Shown: positions 20,401 to 22,424 of the stretch, one piece after another
How the letters are laid out: each line of letters starts with the position of its first letter
Position numbering within the stretch: position 1 is the first letter of the stretch
From: Anaerolineaceae bacterium UBA700
GTDB lineage: Bacteria > Chloroflexota > Anaerolineae > Anaerolineales > Anaerolineaceae
DNA length: 27,169 bases
Assembly: GCA_002298885.1 (NCBI GenBank)
Contig: DBMK01000140.1
Span: forward strand, 1 to 27,169
Direction of reading: 5' to 3'
Made by a program: the position numbers and the translations under genes
Notes under the pieces: generated by a model
Seen by the model: only the letters and a program-made list of their open reading frames with translations
Told to the model about the DNA's origin: nothing
Database searches by the model: none

Positions 20401-22318
20401 AGCCAGCCCATCCAACTCGATTGGCTGCCAGGCAGGGCAGTATGTGAACGGCGCAGCCGTCACGCTGACCGCCTCACCGGCGTCGGGATACCAGGTTGCC
20501 AGTTGGTCTGGTACGAATAATGACAGCAGCGCGTCAACTTCTAACACCCTGACCATGCCCGCGGCGGCAAAATCGGCCAGTGTCACTTATATCGTAAGCA
20601 CGGTTGTCAGCAATGCCCTGCAGTTCAACGGCAGCAGCCAGTATGTTACCTTTGGCGCCTCAGGGGGACTCACCCCGCCTGGCCTTGGAGTTCAGGTATT
20701 TACAATAGAGACCTGGTTTAAGAAAATGGGCGCAGGCGCCACCACCACAACCGGGACCGGCGGCGTTACCGCTGTGCCCATCGTGACCAAAGGCCGCGGC
20801 GAGGCTGAGAACAGCAATGTCGATATGAATTATTTCTTTGGCATCGACAGCACCGGCGTACTGACTGCCGACTTCGAAGAATGTTCGCGGACGCAAACCG
20901 GCTGCCCACAAACGACATCCAACGCCTCGCAGGGCGGCCAGAATTATCCGGCCAAAGGCGCCACGGTCATCCAAAACAACGTTTGGTACCACGCCGCGGT
21001 CACCTTTGACGGTCGATCCTGGAAATTTTACCTGAACGGCGTGCAGGACGGTGGAACAACCGATACCGGCGCCTCGCGCTACCCCCGCTGGGACAGCATC
21101 CAACATGCCGGGATCGGAACGGCAATGAATTCTACAGGCGTTGCAGCAGGTTTCTTTAATGGCGTAATCGACGAGCCGCGCATCTGGAATGTGGTGCTGA
21201 CCCAGGCCGAAATCCAGGCCAGCATGTATGCCGAACTGACCGGTGGGACGGGCTTAATCGGCCGCTGGGGATTGAACGAGGGTTCGGGAACAACCGCAGC
21301 CAACTCCATTGCCGGCCGTCCGAACGGGACGCTAACCGGCAGCCCCACCTGGGTGGCAGGATTCCCGCAGCTAACCTGTTACACCCTGACCCTCAGCCAT
21401 ACCGGCAATGGATCGGACCCGGTCGCCAGCCCAACCAACTCGACCGGCTGCCCGGCCGGACAGTACGTTGCGGGAGCAAGTATCACCTTAAGTGGGGCAG
21501 CGCCCGACTCAGACTATCGAATCGGTAGCTGGACAGGCACGGCTAACGACAGCAGCACAGCCAACGCCAACACGCTGACCATGCCGGCCAGCGCCCACAC
21601 TGCAGCGGTCAACTACACGCCGGACCTGCCAACCACCGGATGGACAGCTTACAACGACTGCGTATACGACTCCACAAAAGCTCTGGCCGCCACCGATCCC
21701 AACGGTCAACTGGTCCACTATATCGGTAGCAACGTAACCACTTTTGGGATTGGCACGAATTTCACCGGCCTTACCTCAGGCGTTCTGGTCAACCATGATG
21801 CGGGAACCCCCACCGGGGTCACCGCCACCTTGACCCAGGCAGGTGGTGGAGTCGTCTGGCAGCCAGAGATCAACTCGCCATGGAACGGCGGTTATGACAC
21901 TGCTGCCGGCACCGATGCGCGCACCACATTTGGCGGCATTGCTGACATGACCGGTGTGATCTACTACGCCCCCACCAGCGGCTGGTACGTGGATCTGACC
22001 CTCACCGGTCTCGATCCGGCGAAGACCTACACCTTTGCCACCTCAGCCTCGCGCGCCAACAGCGCCTATACCACCCGCATATCCCGCTACACGCTTTCGG
22101 GAGTGGATGGGGCGACCAATGCCAGCACGACAGGTGTGACGGTGATCAACAACCTGTCGGTAGCGTTCAATACCGGGGACAACCATGCTGCCGGATATGT
22201 AGCGCGCTGGACAGGCATCCAACCTGGTGCAGATGGCAGCATTACCATCCGTGCCGAACCCGATGGCAGCGAATACCGGGCTTATGCATTCTCAGTGTTT
22301 ATGCTAAAGGAAGAATAA
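5432..22318 (+). CDS. Giant exported multidomain protein: LamG, InlB-type repeats, three metallophosphoesterase domains
   Basis: This is a single open frame of 5628 residues. The ATG at 5432 is chosen over an in-frame TTG at 5372 because AGAGGAG precedes it by 6 bases and a clean Sec signal peptide follows (residues 1-27, cleavage after ASA). Order by residue: LamG 28-249; 18 InlB-type repeats 250-1553; LamG 1554-1775; six repeats 1776-2211; LamG 2212-2436; jelly-roll-like module 2437-2661; metallophosphoesterase 2662-2940; FN3 2946-3039; DNRLRE-like 3040-3231; repeat 3232-3305; second jelly-roll and phosphoesterase 3306-3807; Cys-type repeat; third jelly-roll 3900-4127; two repeats; third phosphoesterase within a split FN3-like domain 4270-4644; then Cys-type repeat, LamG, Cys-type repeat, LamG, Cys-type repeat; and an unassigned C-terminal domain 5400-5628. 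No LPxTG, membrane helix or other sorting tail is present. Likely a secreted or cell-surface adhesin with phosphoesterase activity; the substrate is unknown. It is a lone transcription unit closed by the hairpin at 22354. Confidence 0.85.
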   Translation: MKFFRFLVLISLIFNTFGTLGVSTASAATDLMAHWKFDETSGTTAADSSGNNNTGTLLNGPTWTTAGKLNGALNFDGTNDRVNVPHSTSLALNTNAATLAAWVRLDTNSRSWITVIERDRSNLQWMDWQIYARASDAPTANRPVCRFDWDGDMVVDADEQVQGNITLATSTWYHLACTYDGSAIRFYIDGTLRGTTTAASKTIRDSGRAVSLGGNEAWGEYLDGQIDDARVYNRALSQTEIQAIMAPTQQYTLTVNTAGSGTVTKNPDKASYNQSETVQLTATPAAGWSFSGWSGSLTGSANPATVTMDANKTITATFTQNQYSLSVNVVGNGTVTKNPDKATYTYGETVQLTATPSAGWTFSGWSGDLSGSANPATITVNGNKSVTATFAQIQYALTVNVVGSGTVAKVPDKTGYNQGESVQLTATPAAGWSFAGWSGALSGADNPATILMDGAKTVTATFTQNQYALTVDVNPAGSGTVSKNPDKPTYTYGETVQLTATPAEGFRFSGWSGGTTGSANPVTVSMDTSKNVTATFTAIPTYSLVINTAPGGSVTKSPDQEFYLEGSQVQLTAHPEPGMNFSGWSGDLSGSDNPATITIDGNKTISANFSANQYSLSITVAGSGSVTKNPDKTSYAYNEEVELTAISGQGWTFGGWSGDLSGSSSPITIKMDANKAVTATFTQDQYTLSVNVVGSGSVSKTPDKATYTYGETVQLKATSQPGWSFTGWSGDAGGTSNPVSITMDGNKTVTANFSELPKYTLSLTVVGNGSITRNPDKVSYYQGESVELSALPDSGWAFAGWSGDLSGSASPQSLTMDGNKAVTATFSEIPPEQYTLNLSVVGSGSVTKAPDQATYEEGTSVQLTATPQPGWSFTGWSGSLTGTDNPVTVVMDGNKSVTATFAAIPYTVTINIVGSGTVTRDPEKATYSYGESVSLTATPALGWTFAGWSGDAGGSDNPASLSIDSNKTVTATFSQNTYTLAITPVGSGSISRNPDKSSYTYGESVQLTATSDPGWTFSAWSGALSGNANPVNILMDEDKAVTAIFLQDTYTLTVNTIGSGTVTKNPDQAAYVYGNLVQLTAVPAAGWRFTGWSGDLSGSASPADLTMNGNKTVTATFTRIQHTLTVTVVGSGSVTKVPDQSAYDEGATVQLTAAPAAGWTFSGWSGDLGGKQSPVSITMDADRTVTATFTAISYSLTVNITGNGSVTLNPDKPSYVYGETVQLTANPAAGWNFNSWSGDLNQSSNPATITIDGDKTVTATFSQDQYTLTVNVVGNGSVTKNPDHLTYIYGDTVQLTASPAAGWAFTGWSGALSGSTNPANLAMDGNKTVTATFTRIQHTLTVTVVGSGSVTKNPNQAAYDEGTVVQLTASPAVGWIFSGWSGDLAGSTSPVNVTMDSNKAITANFTQSAYTLTINTVGSGSVTKNPDKTTYVYGDSVQLTATPQAGWTFSGWSGDLTGTTNPATLAMNGSKTVTATFTRVQYTLAVTIAGSGSVTKVPDQVTYNSGDVVQLTAAPATGWQFSAWSGALTGSTNPASITMDSNKAVTATFTQTPSANLVGHYKFDETSGTVAADSSGNNNPGTLQNGPTWTTGGKLNGALNLDGSNDRVTVADSTSLHFTSNRITLAAWVMADTVTQSWTTVIQRSRTGLNWMDWQIYARASDAPTPNRPVCRFDFDGDSVVDTNEQVQGDIILAANTWYHLACTYDGSALRFYIDGTLRGTTTSANQSIVNSTRPIWIGGNEAWGEYFDGQIDDTRIYNRALSQAEIQAAMNPVPQYTLTVSTVGSGSVTRNPDKSTYNQGETVQLTAAPAAGWSFGAWSGALSGSANPASITMDANKAVTATFTQNQYTLTVNVTGNGSVTRNPDKSTYTNGEVVQLTATPDAGYRFTGWSGDLSGTTNPANLTIDGNKTVTAAFAAIPTYTLTVTAVGGGSVTRIPDQASYLEGTVVQLTANPDAGKMFDSWSGDVTGTSNPISVTMNGNKTVTATFNANQYTLAINVVGSGSIAKVPNRASYAEGETVQLTATPATGWVFAGWSGDLTGSDNPTNISMTSSKTVTATFTAIPYILTITTAGSGSVVKNPDALTYKYGDVVTLTAVPAAGWKFSGWSGDLTGTTSPANVTMNGDKTVIATFIQAPQHQLTINITGSGAVSRNPEKDMYDEGETVLVTATPSTGWSFTGWSGDLVGTTNPASIVMNVDKTVGAAFIEIPPTDLVGYWKFDAGSGTSAVDSSMYGNNGTLQNGPTWIAGGKVNSALNFDGTDDRVTVPDSSSLRLTGNRITLAAWVKPDTITQSWSTVMQRSRTGLGWMDWQIYARANDAPTPNRPVCRFDFDGDSAVDANEEVQGDIILAANTWHHLACTYDGTALRFYIDGTLRGTTASASQTIINSTRPVWIGGNEAWGEYFDGQIDDVRIYSRALSEAELKGIAGGNPPPTPHAGICADFETGYTLGQTIGTNTGWYDGGSGPVVNSGSGLGGSVGLAPATNVFTWTAHPFNWNATDFLGVDFQMDYQTDGSGQFDDDRLGWMINNASVDSVNQFGVQLDTSDGGIVTYWRDASDTRVQTPIVPLSNLTPNTWYRLQAKFTKLTATSAKIDVTLTQLDANGLPTGTPYTGTLPDTSLWADGVPPARYFSPTSMWPSYKNINGITGGADNACFNLVSNRFAFVVTSDWHTSSNQSNDEANLAQVRTWLDTPTADMPAPQFMVITGDFPNLDQTQTSITRVLGSSFLWYPVIGNHEVSDNINNFTSIRDTLVPSLPFISSSGPAGSTNTNYSWDFGTAHFVAINAYWDGTTGANADHATDGNIPDALRSWIDTDLDATAQTHKFAFIHEPAYPEARHLGDSLDQYPAQRDAFVTMLDSDQVVALFAGHDHYYHHNTSADQPLLGDLQQINNASFQNFSADDGASITYVLIDGDQVTFKVYRSTTGSPFTLYEEWIAGRSLPTEPPTAPDGLTATAFSSSQINLGWNDNADNEARYEVERSTTGIAGVYNLLATRPVNAVSYSDQNLNPLAEYCYRVRAVNAIGASGYTAPACDTTPNGPSTVTFQDGLNGYASTVDTMLMQSEASTSHANLDMLDWDTDDPSGSGQYNYTLLRFDSLFGANPGQIPVGSTIQSAILHYTVTNTGASANVNEIAVNWAETDTYNNFGGEAGVQDNEYGTARGSATGAATGDQTLDVTASLAAWVNNPAANLGWIFRPTGTDGVDLRSSEYATTAERPRLVVQFTPPGGPVNYTLTVNVTGSGAVTKSPDRAYYSVGETVQLTATPATGWVFGGWSGSLTGSTNPASVTMDGNKTITAAFSQPTQLKGICESFDSGFTLGQAVGTNAGWYDGGSGPVVTSSIGLSSTVGLAPSSAIFNWVAHPFTWNATDLSAISFSMDYQTDGSGQFDDDRLGWIVNEASVASADQFGVQLDHSDGGIVTFWRDASDVRVQTPIVTLPNLTANTWFRLQAKFTKLTAASAKIDVSLTQLDANGLPTGTPYTGTLADTSLWPDGAPPARYFNAASMWPTYKNYSAITGASDNACMEITPGRFAFVVTSDWHTSSSQSNVENNLGQIRSWLDTPTADMPAPQFMVITGDFPNLDQTQTSITRVLGSSFLWYPVIGNHEVSDNINNFNSIRDTFVPSLPFISSSGPTGSTNTTYSWDFGTAHFVAINAYWDGTTGANADHVTDGNIPDALRSWIDTDLDATAQTHKFAFIHEPAYPEARHLGDSLDQYPAQRDAFVTMLDSDQVVALFAGHDHYYHHDTSATQPLLGDLQQINNASFQFLSGEDGASITYVLIDGDQVTFKVYRSTTGSPFTLYEEWTEGGTTPACYSLTLSHNGQGSDPVTSPANSTGCPSGQYLAGASVALSGATPASGWQISSWSGTLNDTSTASTNTVTIPAANQTASVTYTEIPPATLTCESFNAYAPGGTIGTYTGWSDGGSGAGPVVTAGNGVAGSIGLAGSTSIFNWTAHPFNWSAADFQKLVLQQDFQSSSSSTFDDDRLSWTLDGSSNVSNNEFGVQLDNADGGIVTYWRTSGGTQVKNVIAALTGIQANTWYRFKSESTKLTATSVRIDVSLVMLDSTGNPTGTPIIGSIADTALLTGIPNPAYFTTANLTPSYKNFNAVSGAADNVCYQAVTGTPVSYTLTTSVVGSGSITRNPDQASYASGTPVTLTANPAAGWHFVGWTGDLASISNPATITMDSSKNVTATFEINTFTLNYFAGTHGSLTGNALQTVNYGQDGTAVTAVPDSGYSFVDWSDGSVANPRIDANVTASVFVTANFTGMGNRAPDQPALVSPLNGAADVPFDATLSVTPTDPDNDAMTVTFYGKAAAATTFTIAVLPDTQYYSLSYPSTFAAQTQWIVDNRAARNIVFVSHEGDVTNNNSAAEWTNASTAMYKLENATPEIPYGLTLGNHDLPASADFTSTFGVNHFQAKPYYGGHYGSDNLNSYELFSAAGMDFIVVHLSYGPSTAVLTWADGVLKAYPARRAIVTSHDVIDASANFSTNGSNIYNTLKNNANLFLILCGHSFGEARRTDTDSGHTIYTLLADFQDDANGGNGWMRTLEFSPATDEILVKTYSPTLGQSQTDAASEFTLPYDMVPPQTFQVIGTNPNVASGATTSVTWANLPALTPQEWYVTVSDASLSTTSPNWTFTTQAPPCYALTLSHTGNGSDPTASPTNSVGCQAGQFVAGAAITLTASPAAGYQVASWTGTSNDSSTSITNTLTMPAAAKSASVAYVESPVGNYAVQMNGTNSYIRVDNNAELGLQTFTIETWFKRLGTGATASSGSGGLTAVEPLVSKGRSESDNGNIDTNYLFGIQGGKLGADFEECASSQTGCPGGTAGLNHPVTGATTLQDNVWYHGAVTYDGRYWKLYLNGIQDGYVDLGTSLLPRWDSIQPIGIGTAFNSTGVAVGDFNGVIDEVRIWNSVRTQAEIQADMYSENPAGSGLVGHWNLNENAGTVANDTAGTAQNGTLTNNPSWVAGFPQPVCFNLTLSHTGNGSDPAASPSNSIGCQAGQYVNGAAVTLTASPASGYQVASWSGTNNDSSASTSNTLTMPAAAKSASVTYIVSTVVSNALQFNGSSQYVTFGASGGLTPPGLGVQVFTIETWFKKMGAGATTTTGTGGVTAVPIVTKGRGEAENSNVDMNYFFGIDSTGVLTADFEECSRTQTGCPQTTSNASQGGQNYPAKGATVIQNNVWYHAAVTFDGRSWKFYLNGVQDGGTTDTGASRYPRWDSIQHAGIGTAMNSTGVAAGFFNGVIDEPRIWNVVLTQAEIQASMYAELTGGTGLIGRWGLNEGSGTTAANSIAGRPNGTLTGSPTWVAGFPQLTCYTLTLSHTGNGSDPVASPTNSTGCPAGQYVAGASITLSGAAPDSDYRIGSWTGTANDSSTANANTLTMPASAHTAAVNYTPDLPTTGWTAYNDCVYDSTKALAATDPNGQLVHYIGSNVTTFGIGTNFTGLTSGVLVNHDAGTPTGVTATLTQAGGGVVWQPEINSPWNGGYDTAAGTDARTTFGGIADMTGVIYYAPTSGWYVDLTLTGLDPAKTYTFATSASRANSAYTTRISRYTLSGVDGATNASTTGVTVINNLSVAFNTGDNHAAGYVARWTGIQPGADGSITIRAEPDGSEYRAYAFSVFMLKEE
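5513..6178 (+). other. LamG-like (concanavalin-type) domain 1 with Ca-type loop
   Basis: Residues 28-249 of the giant protein have the LamG_3 pattern: LMAHWKFDETSGT at the start, ALNFDGTNDRV, LAAWVRLD, the WYHLACTYDG strand, and DGQIDDARVYNRALS at the end. The insert at residues 148-159 reads DWDGDMVVDADE, which places acidic residues at EF-hand loop positions 1, 3, 5, 9 and 12. Two cysteines (PVCRFD and HLACTYD) could form a disulphide. LamG domains usually bind glycans or proteins. Confidence 0.8.
6179..10090 (+). repeat. Eighteen tandem InlB-type repeats (about 216 bp each)
   Basis: Eighteen head-to-tail units of about 72 codons encode the divergent InlB B-repeat / Listeria-Bacteroides type domain. 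Each starts YTLTVxxxGSGxVTKNPD, continues Y..GExVQLTATPAAGW, then FSGWSGDLSG, NPATITMD and ends NKTVTATF. They contain no cysteine. Units differ at the DNA level, so the array is not freshly amplified, except for a three-unit block described separately. In other proteins these beta-grasp-like repeats act as rigid stalks on secreted adhesins. Confidence 0.85.
8580..9875 (+). repeat. Higher-order duplication: three-repeat block of 648 bp, two copies
   Basis: Units 12-14 of the array (from about 8580) resemble units 15-17 (from about 9228) more than their neighbours. The unusual junction TFTRIQHTLTVTVVGSGSV occurs in both, and its DNA (ttactcgcat at 8781 and at 9429) is offset by exactly 648 bases, three repeat lengths. 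Array growth by unequal exchange of three units explains this. Outer limits are approximate. Confidence 0.55.
10091..10756 (+). other. LamG-like domain 2
   Basis: Residues 1554-1775 form a close relative of LamG domain 1: LVGHYKFDETSGT, LAAWVMAD, NWMDWQIYARASDAPT, WYHLACTYDG and DGQIDDTRIYNRALS. The Ca-type loop DFDGDSVVDTNE begins at residue 1674. It separates the 18-repeat and 6-repeat arrays. Confidence 0.8.
10757..12064 (+). repeat. Six tandem InlB-type repeats
   Basis: Residues 1776-2211 hold six further units of the same domain as the first array, more diverged from each other (for example GKMFDSWSGDV in the third). They are flanked on both sides by near-identical LamG domains, so this looks like a repeated LamG-plus-array module. 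Confidence 0.8.
12065..12739 (+). other. LamG-like domain 3
   Basis: Residues 2212-2436 are the third member of the N-terminal LamG set: LVGYWKFDAGSGT, LAAWVKPD, GWMDWQIYARANDAPT, HHLACTYDG and DGQIDDVRIYSRALS. The Ca-type loop DFDGDSAVDANE begins at residue 2331. A short Pro-rich linker (NPPPTP) follows. Confidence 0.8.
12740..13414 (+). other. Jelly-roll-like module 1 (cysteine-bracketed, lectin-like)
   Basis: Residues 2437-2661 form a module starting GICADFETGYTLGQ and ending ADNACFN, with cysteines only near the two ends, so a disulphide could staple the termini. Inside are GWYDGGSGPVV, FDDDRLGW, DGGIVTYWRDAS and TWYRLQAKFTKLT, a beta-sandwich pattern like LamG/CBM folds. I do not recognise a named family. 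It immediately precedes a phosphoesterase domain and may position it on a substrate. Confidence 0.6.
13415..14243 (+). other. Calcineurin-like metallophosphoesterase domain 1
   Basis: Residues 2662-2938 carry all the metal-binding signatures of the superfamily in order: SDWH (DxH), TGDF (GD), GNHE, FIHEPAY (His) and AGHDHYYHH (GHxH). The two-metal site is therefore intact. These enzymes hydrolyse phosphomono- or diesters. Because the protein is exported, an extracellular target such as nucleotides, nucleic acids, phospholipids or phosphorylated glycans is likely, but none can be chosen from the sequence. Confidence 0.85.
14267..14548 (+). other. Fibronectin type III domain
   Basis: Residues 2946-3039 start PPTAPDGLTATAFSSSQINL and continue with W, YEVERST, YSDQNLNPLAEYCYRVRA and a final strand. 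This is the standard FN3 pattern. Two cysteines (EYCYRV and PACDTT) could pair. It links the first phosphoesterase to the DNRLRE-like domain. Confidence 0.75.
14549..15124 (+). other. DNRLRE-like domain
   Basis: Residues 3040-3231 fit the DNRLRE/CBM96-like beta-sandwich: VTFQDGLNGYASTVDTML at the start, then YTLLRFDSLFG, PVGSTIQSAILHYTV, LDVTASLAAWVNNPAANLGW and a final RPRLVVQFT strand. Such domains are common accessory modules of exported proteins. Confidence 0.7.
15125..15346 (+). repeat. Single InlB-type repeat
   Basis: Residues 3232-3305 are one isolated unit (NYTLTVNVTGSGAVTKSPD through NKTITAAF) of the same type as the N-terminal arrays. It leads into the second jelly-roll/phosphoesterase module. 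Confidence 0.8.
15347..16021 (+). other. Jelly-roll-like module 2
   Basis: Residues 3306-3530 align without gaps to module 1 at an offset of exactly 2607 bases. Shared blocks are GTNAGWYDGGSGPVV, FDDDRLGW and DGGIVTFWRDASDVRVQTP. The bracketing cysteines (KGICESF and SDNACME) are kept. The first part of the module differs at many DNA positions from copy 1, unlike the phosphoesterase that follows. Confidence 0.65.
16022..16852 (+). other. Calcineurin-like metallophosphoesterase domain 2
   Basis: Residues 3531-3807 are a near-copy of domain 1 with all metal-site motifs kept (SDWH, TGDF, GNHE, FIHEPAY, AGHDHYYHH). Stretches of about 115 bases (from 16139) and 200 bases (16448-16647) are identical to copy 1 including synonymous sites. 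Both copies should therefore be active, or both were until very recently. Confidence 0.85.
16871..17128 (+). repeat. Cysteine-bearing InlB-like repeat, copy 1
   Basis: This unit of about 84 residues starts CYSLTLSHNGQGSDPV and continues TGCPSGQYLAGASVALSG, GWQISSWSGT, ending ASVTY. It follows the InlB-repeat plan but adds two cysteines and a longer loop. Related copies lie at 19364, 20354 and 21377. Confidence 0.65.
17129..17812 (+). other. Jelly-roll-like module 3, without a phosphoesterase behind it
   Basis: Residues 3900-4127 are a more diverged third copy (LTCESFNAYAPGGTIG, GWSDGGSGAGPVV, FDDDRLSW, DGGIVTYWRTSGG, ending ADNVCYQ). The end cysteines are kept. It is followed by InlB-type repeats, not by a phosphoesterase as in copies 1 and 2. 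Confidence 0.6.
17813..18238 (+). repeat. Two InlB-type repeats, the second strongly diverged
   Basis: The first unit (YTLTTSVVGSGSITRNPDQ through NVTATF) is typical apart from GWTGDLAS. The second (FTLNYFAGTHGSLTGN, YSFVDWSDGS, VTANF) is closer to the classical Listeria/Bacteroides repeat. They join module 3 to the third phosphoesterase region. Confidence 0.7.
18239..19363 (+). other. Metallophosphoesterase domain 3, nested in an FN3-like domain
   Basis: Residues 4270-4644. The flanks (LVSPLNGAADVPFDATLSV with DPDNDAMTVTFYGK, and later VTWANLPALTPQEWYVTVSD with PNWTFTT) are the two halves of one FN3/Ig-like domain. Between them, from about 18390 to 19190, lies a phosphoesterase of another subfamily: LPDTQYY (DxQ in place of DxH), HEGDVTN, LGNHD, TSHDV and CGHSFGEARR. 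The second histidine of the usual GHxH is a phenylalanine here, so metal binding may be impaired. Confidence 0.75.
19364..19612 (+). repeat. Cysteine-bearing InlB-like repeat, copy 2
   Basis: This unit starts CYALTLSHTGNGSDPTASPT and continues VGCQAGQFVAGAAITLTASP, GYQVASWTGT and a final ASVAY. It is very similar to the copy at 20354 and alternates with the two C-terminal LamG domains. Confidence 0.65.
19613..20353 (+). other. LamG-like domain 4
   Basis: This is a second LamG type: YAVQMNGTNSYIRVD, FTIETWFKRLG, WYHGAVTYDGRYWKLYLNG, DFNGVIDEVRIWNSVRTQAE and a C-terminal GLVGHWNLNE piece. It has its own cysteine pair (FEECASSQTGC) and lacks the Ca-type loop of the N-terminal LamG set. Confidence 0.75.
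20354..20605 (+). repeat. Cysteine-bearing InlB-like repeat, copy 3
   Basis: The unit starts CFNLTLSHTGNGSDPAASPS and continues IGCQAGQYVNGAAVTLTASP, ending ASVTY. With the following LamG it repeats the preceding pair, indicating duplication of a two-domain module. Confidence 0.65.
20606..21376 (+). other. LamG-like domain 5
   Basis: This domain is a sister of domain 4: ALQFNGSSQYVTFG, FTIETWFKKMG, WYHAAVTFDGRSWKFYLNG, FFNGVIDEPRIWNVVLTQAE and GLIGRWGLNEGSGT. The cysteine pair FEECSRTQTGC is kept. Confidence 0.75.
21377..21631 (+). repeat. Cysteine-bearing InlB-like repeat, copy 4
   Basis: The unit starts CYTLTLSHTGNGSDPVASPT and continues TGCPAGQYVAGASITLSG, ending AAVNY. It is the last repeat before the C-terminal domain. 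Confidence 0.65.
21632..22315 (+). other. Unassigned C-terminal domain of the giant protein
   Basis: About 228 residues from GWTAYNDCVYDSTKALAA to FSVFMLKEE. It appears all-beta, with the GVLVNHDAGTPTGVTATL and WYVDLTLTGLDPAKTYTF strands resembling a carbohydrate-binding-type sandwich. It has one cysteine and no membrane or sorting motif. I cannot name the family. Its position at the very end makes it a candidate for retention at the cell surface or for ligand binding. Confidence 0.45.
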
Positions 22319-22353
22319 GCCATTTCACCAATAACAATCATTGTTTGATGTAA

Positions 22354-22394
22354 CAGCAAACACCCCTGACTTGAAAAATCAGGGGTGTTTGCTG
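22354..22394. terminator. Long perfect hairpin between convergent genes
   Basis: Bases 22354-22369 and 22379-22394 form a 16-bp perfect stem (CAGCAAACACCCCTGA with its complement) around a 9-base loop, CTTGAAAAA. It lies between the stop of the giant gene and the stop of the convergent WD40 gene, so it can end transcription from both sides. No T-run follows on either strand. Confidence 0.75.
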
Positions 22395-22424
22395 AACATT
22401 TGCCAGAAAAAGGATGTGAATTGC

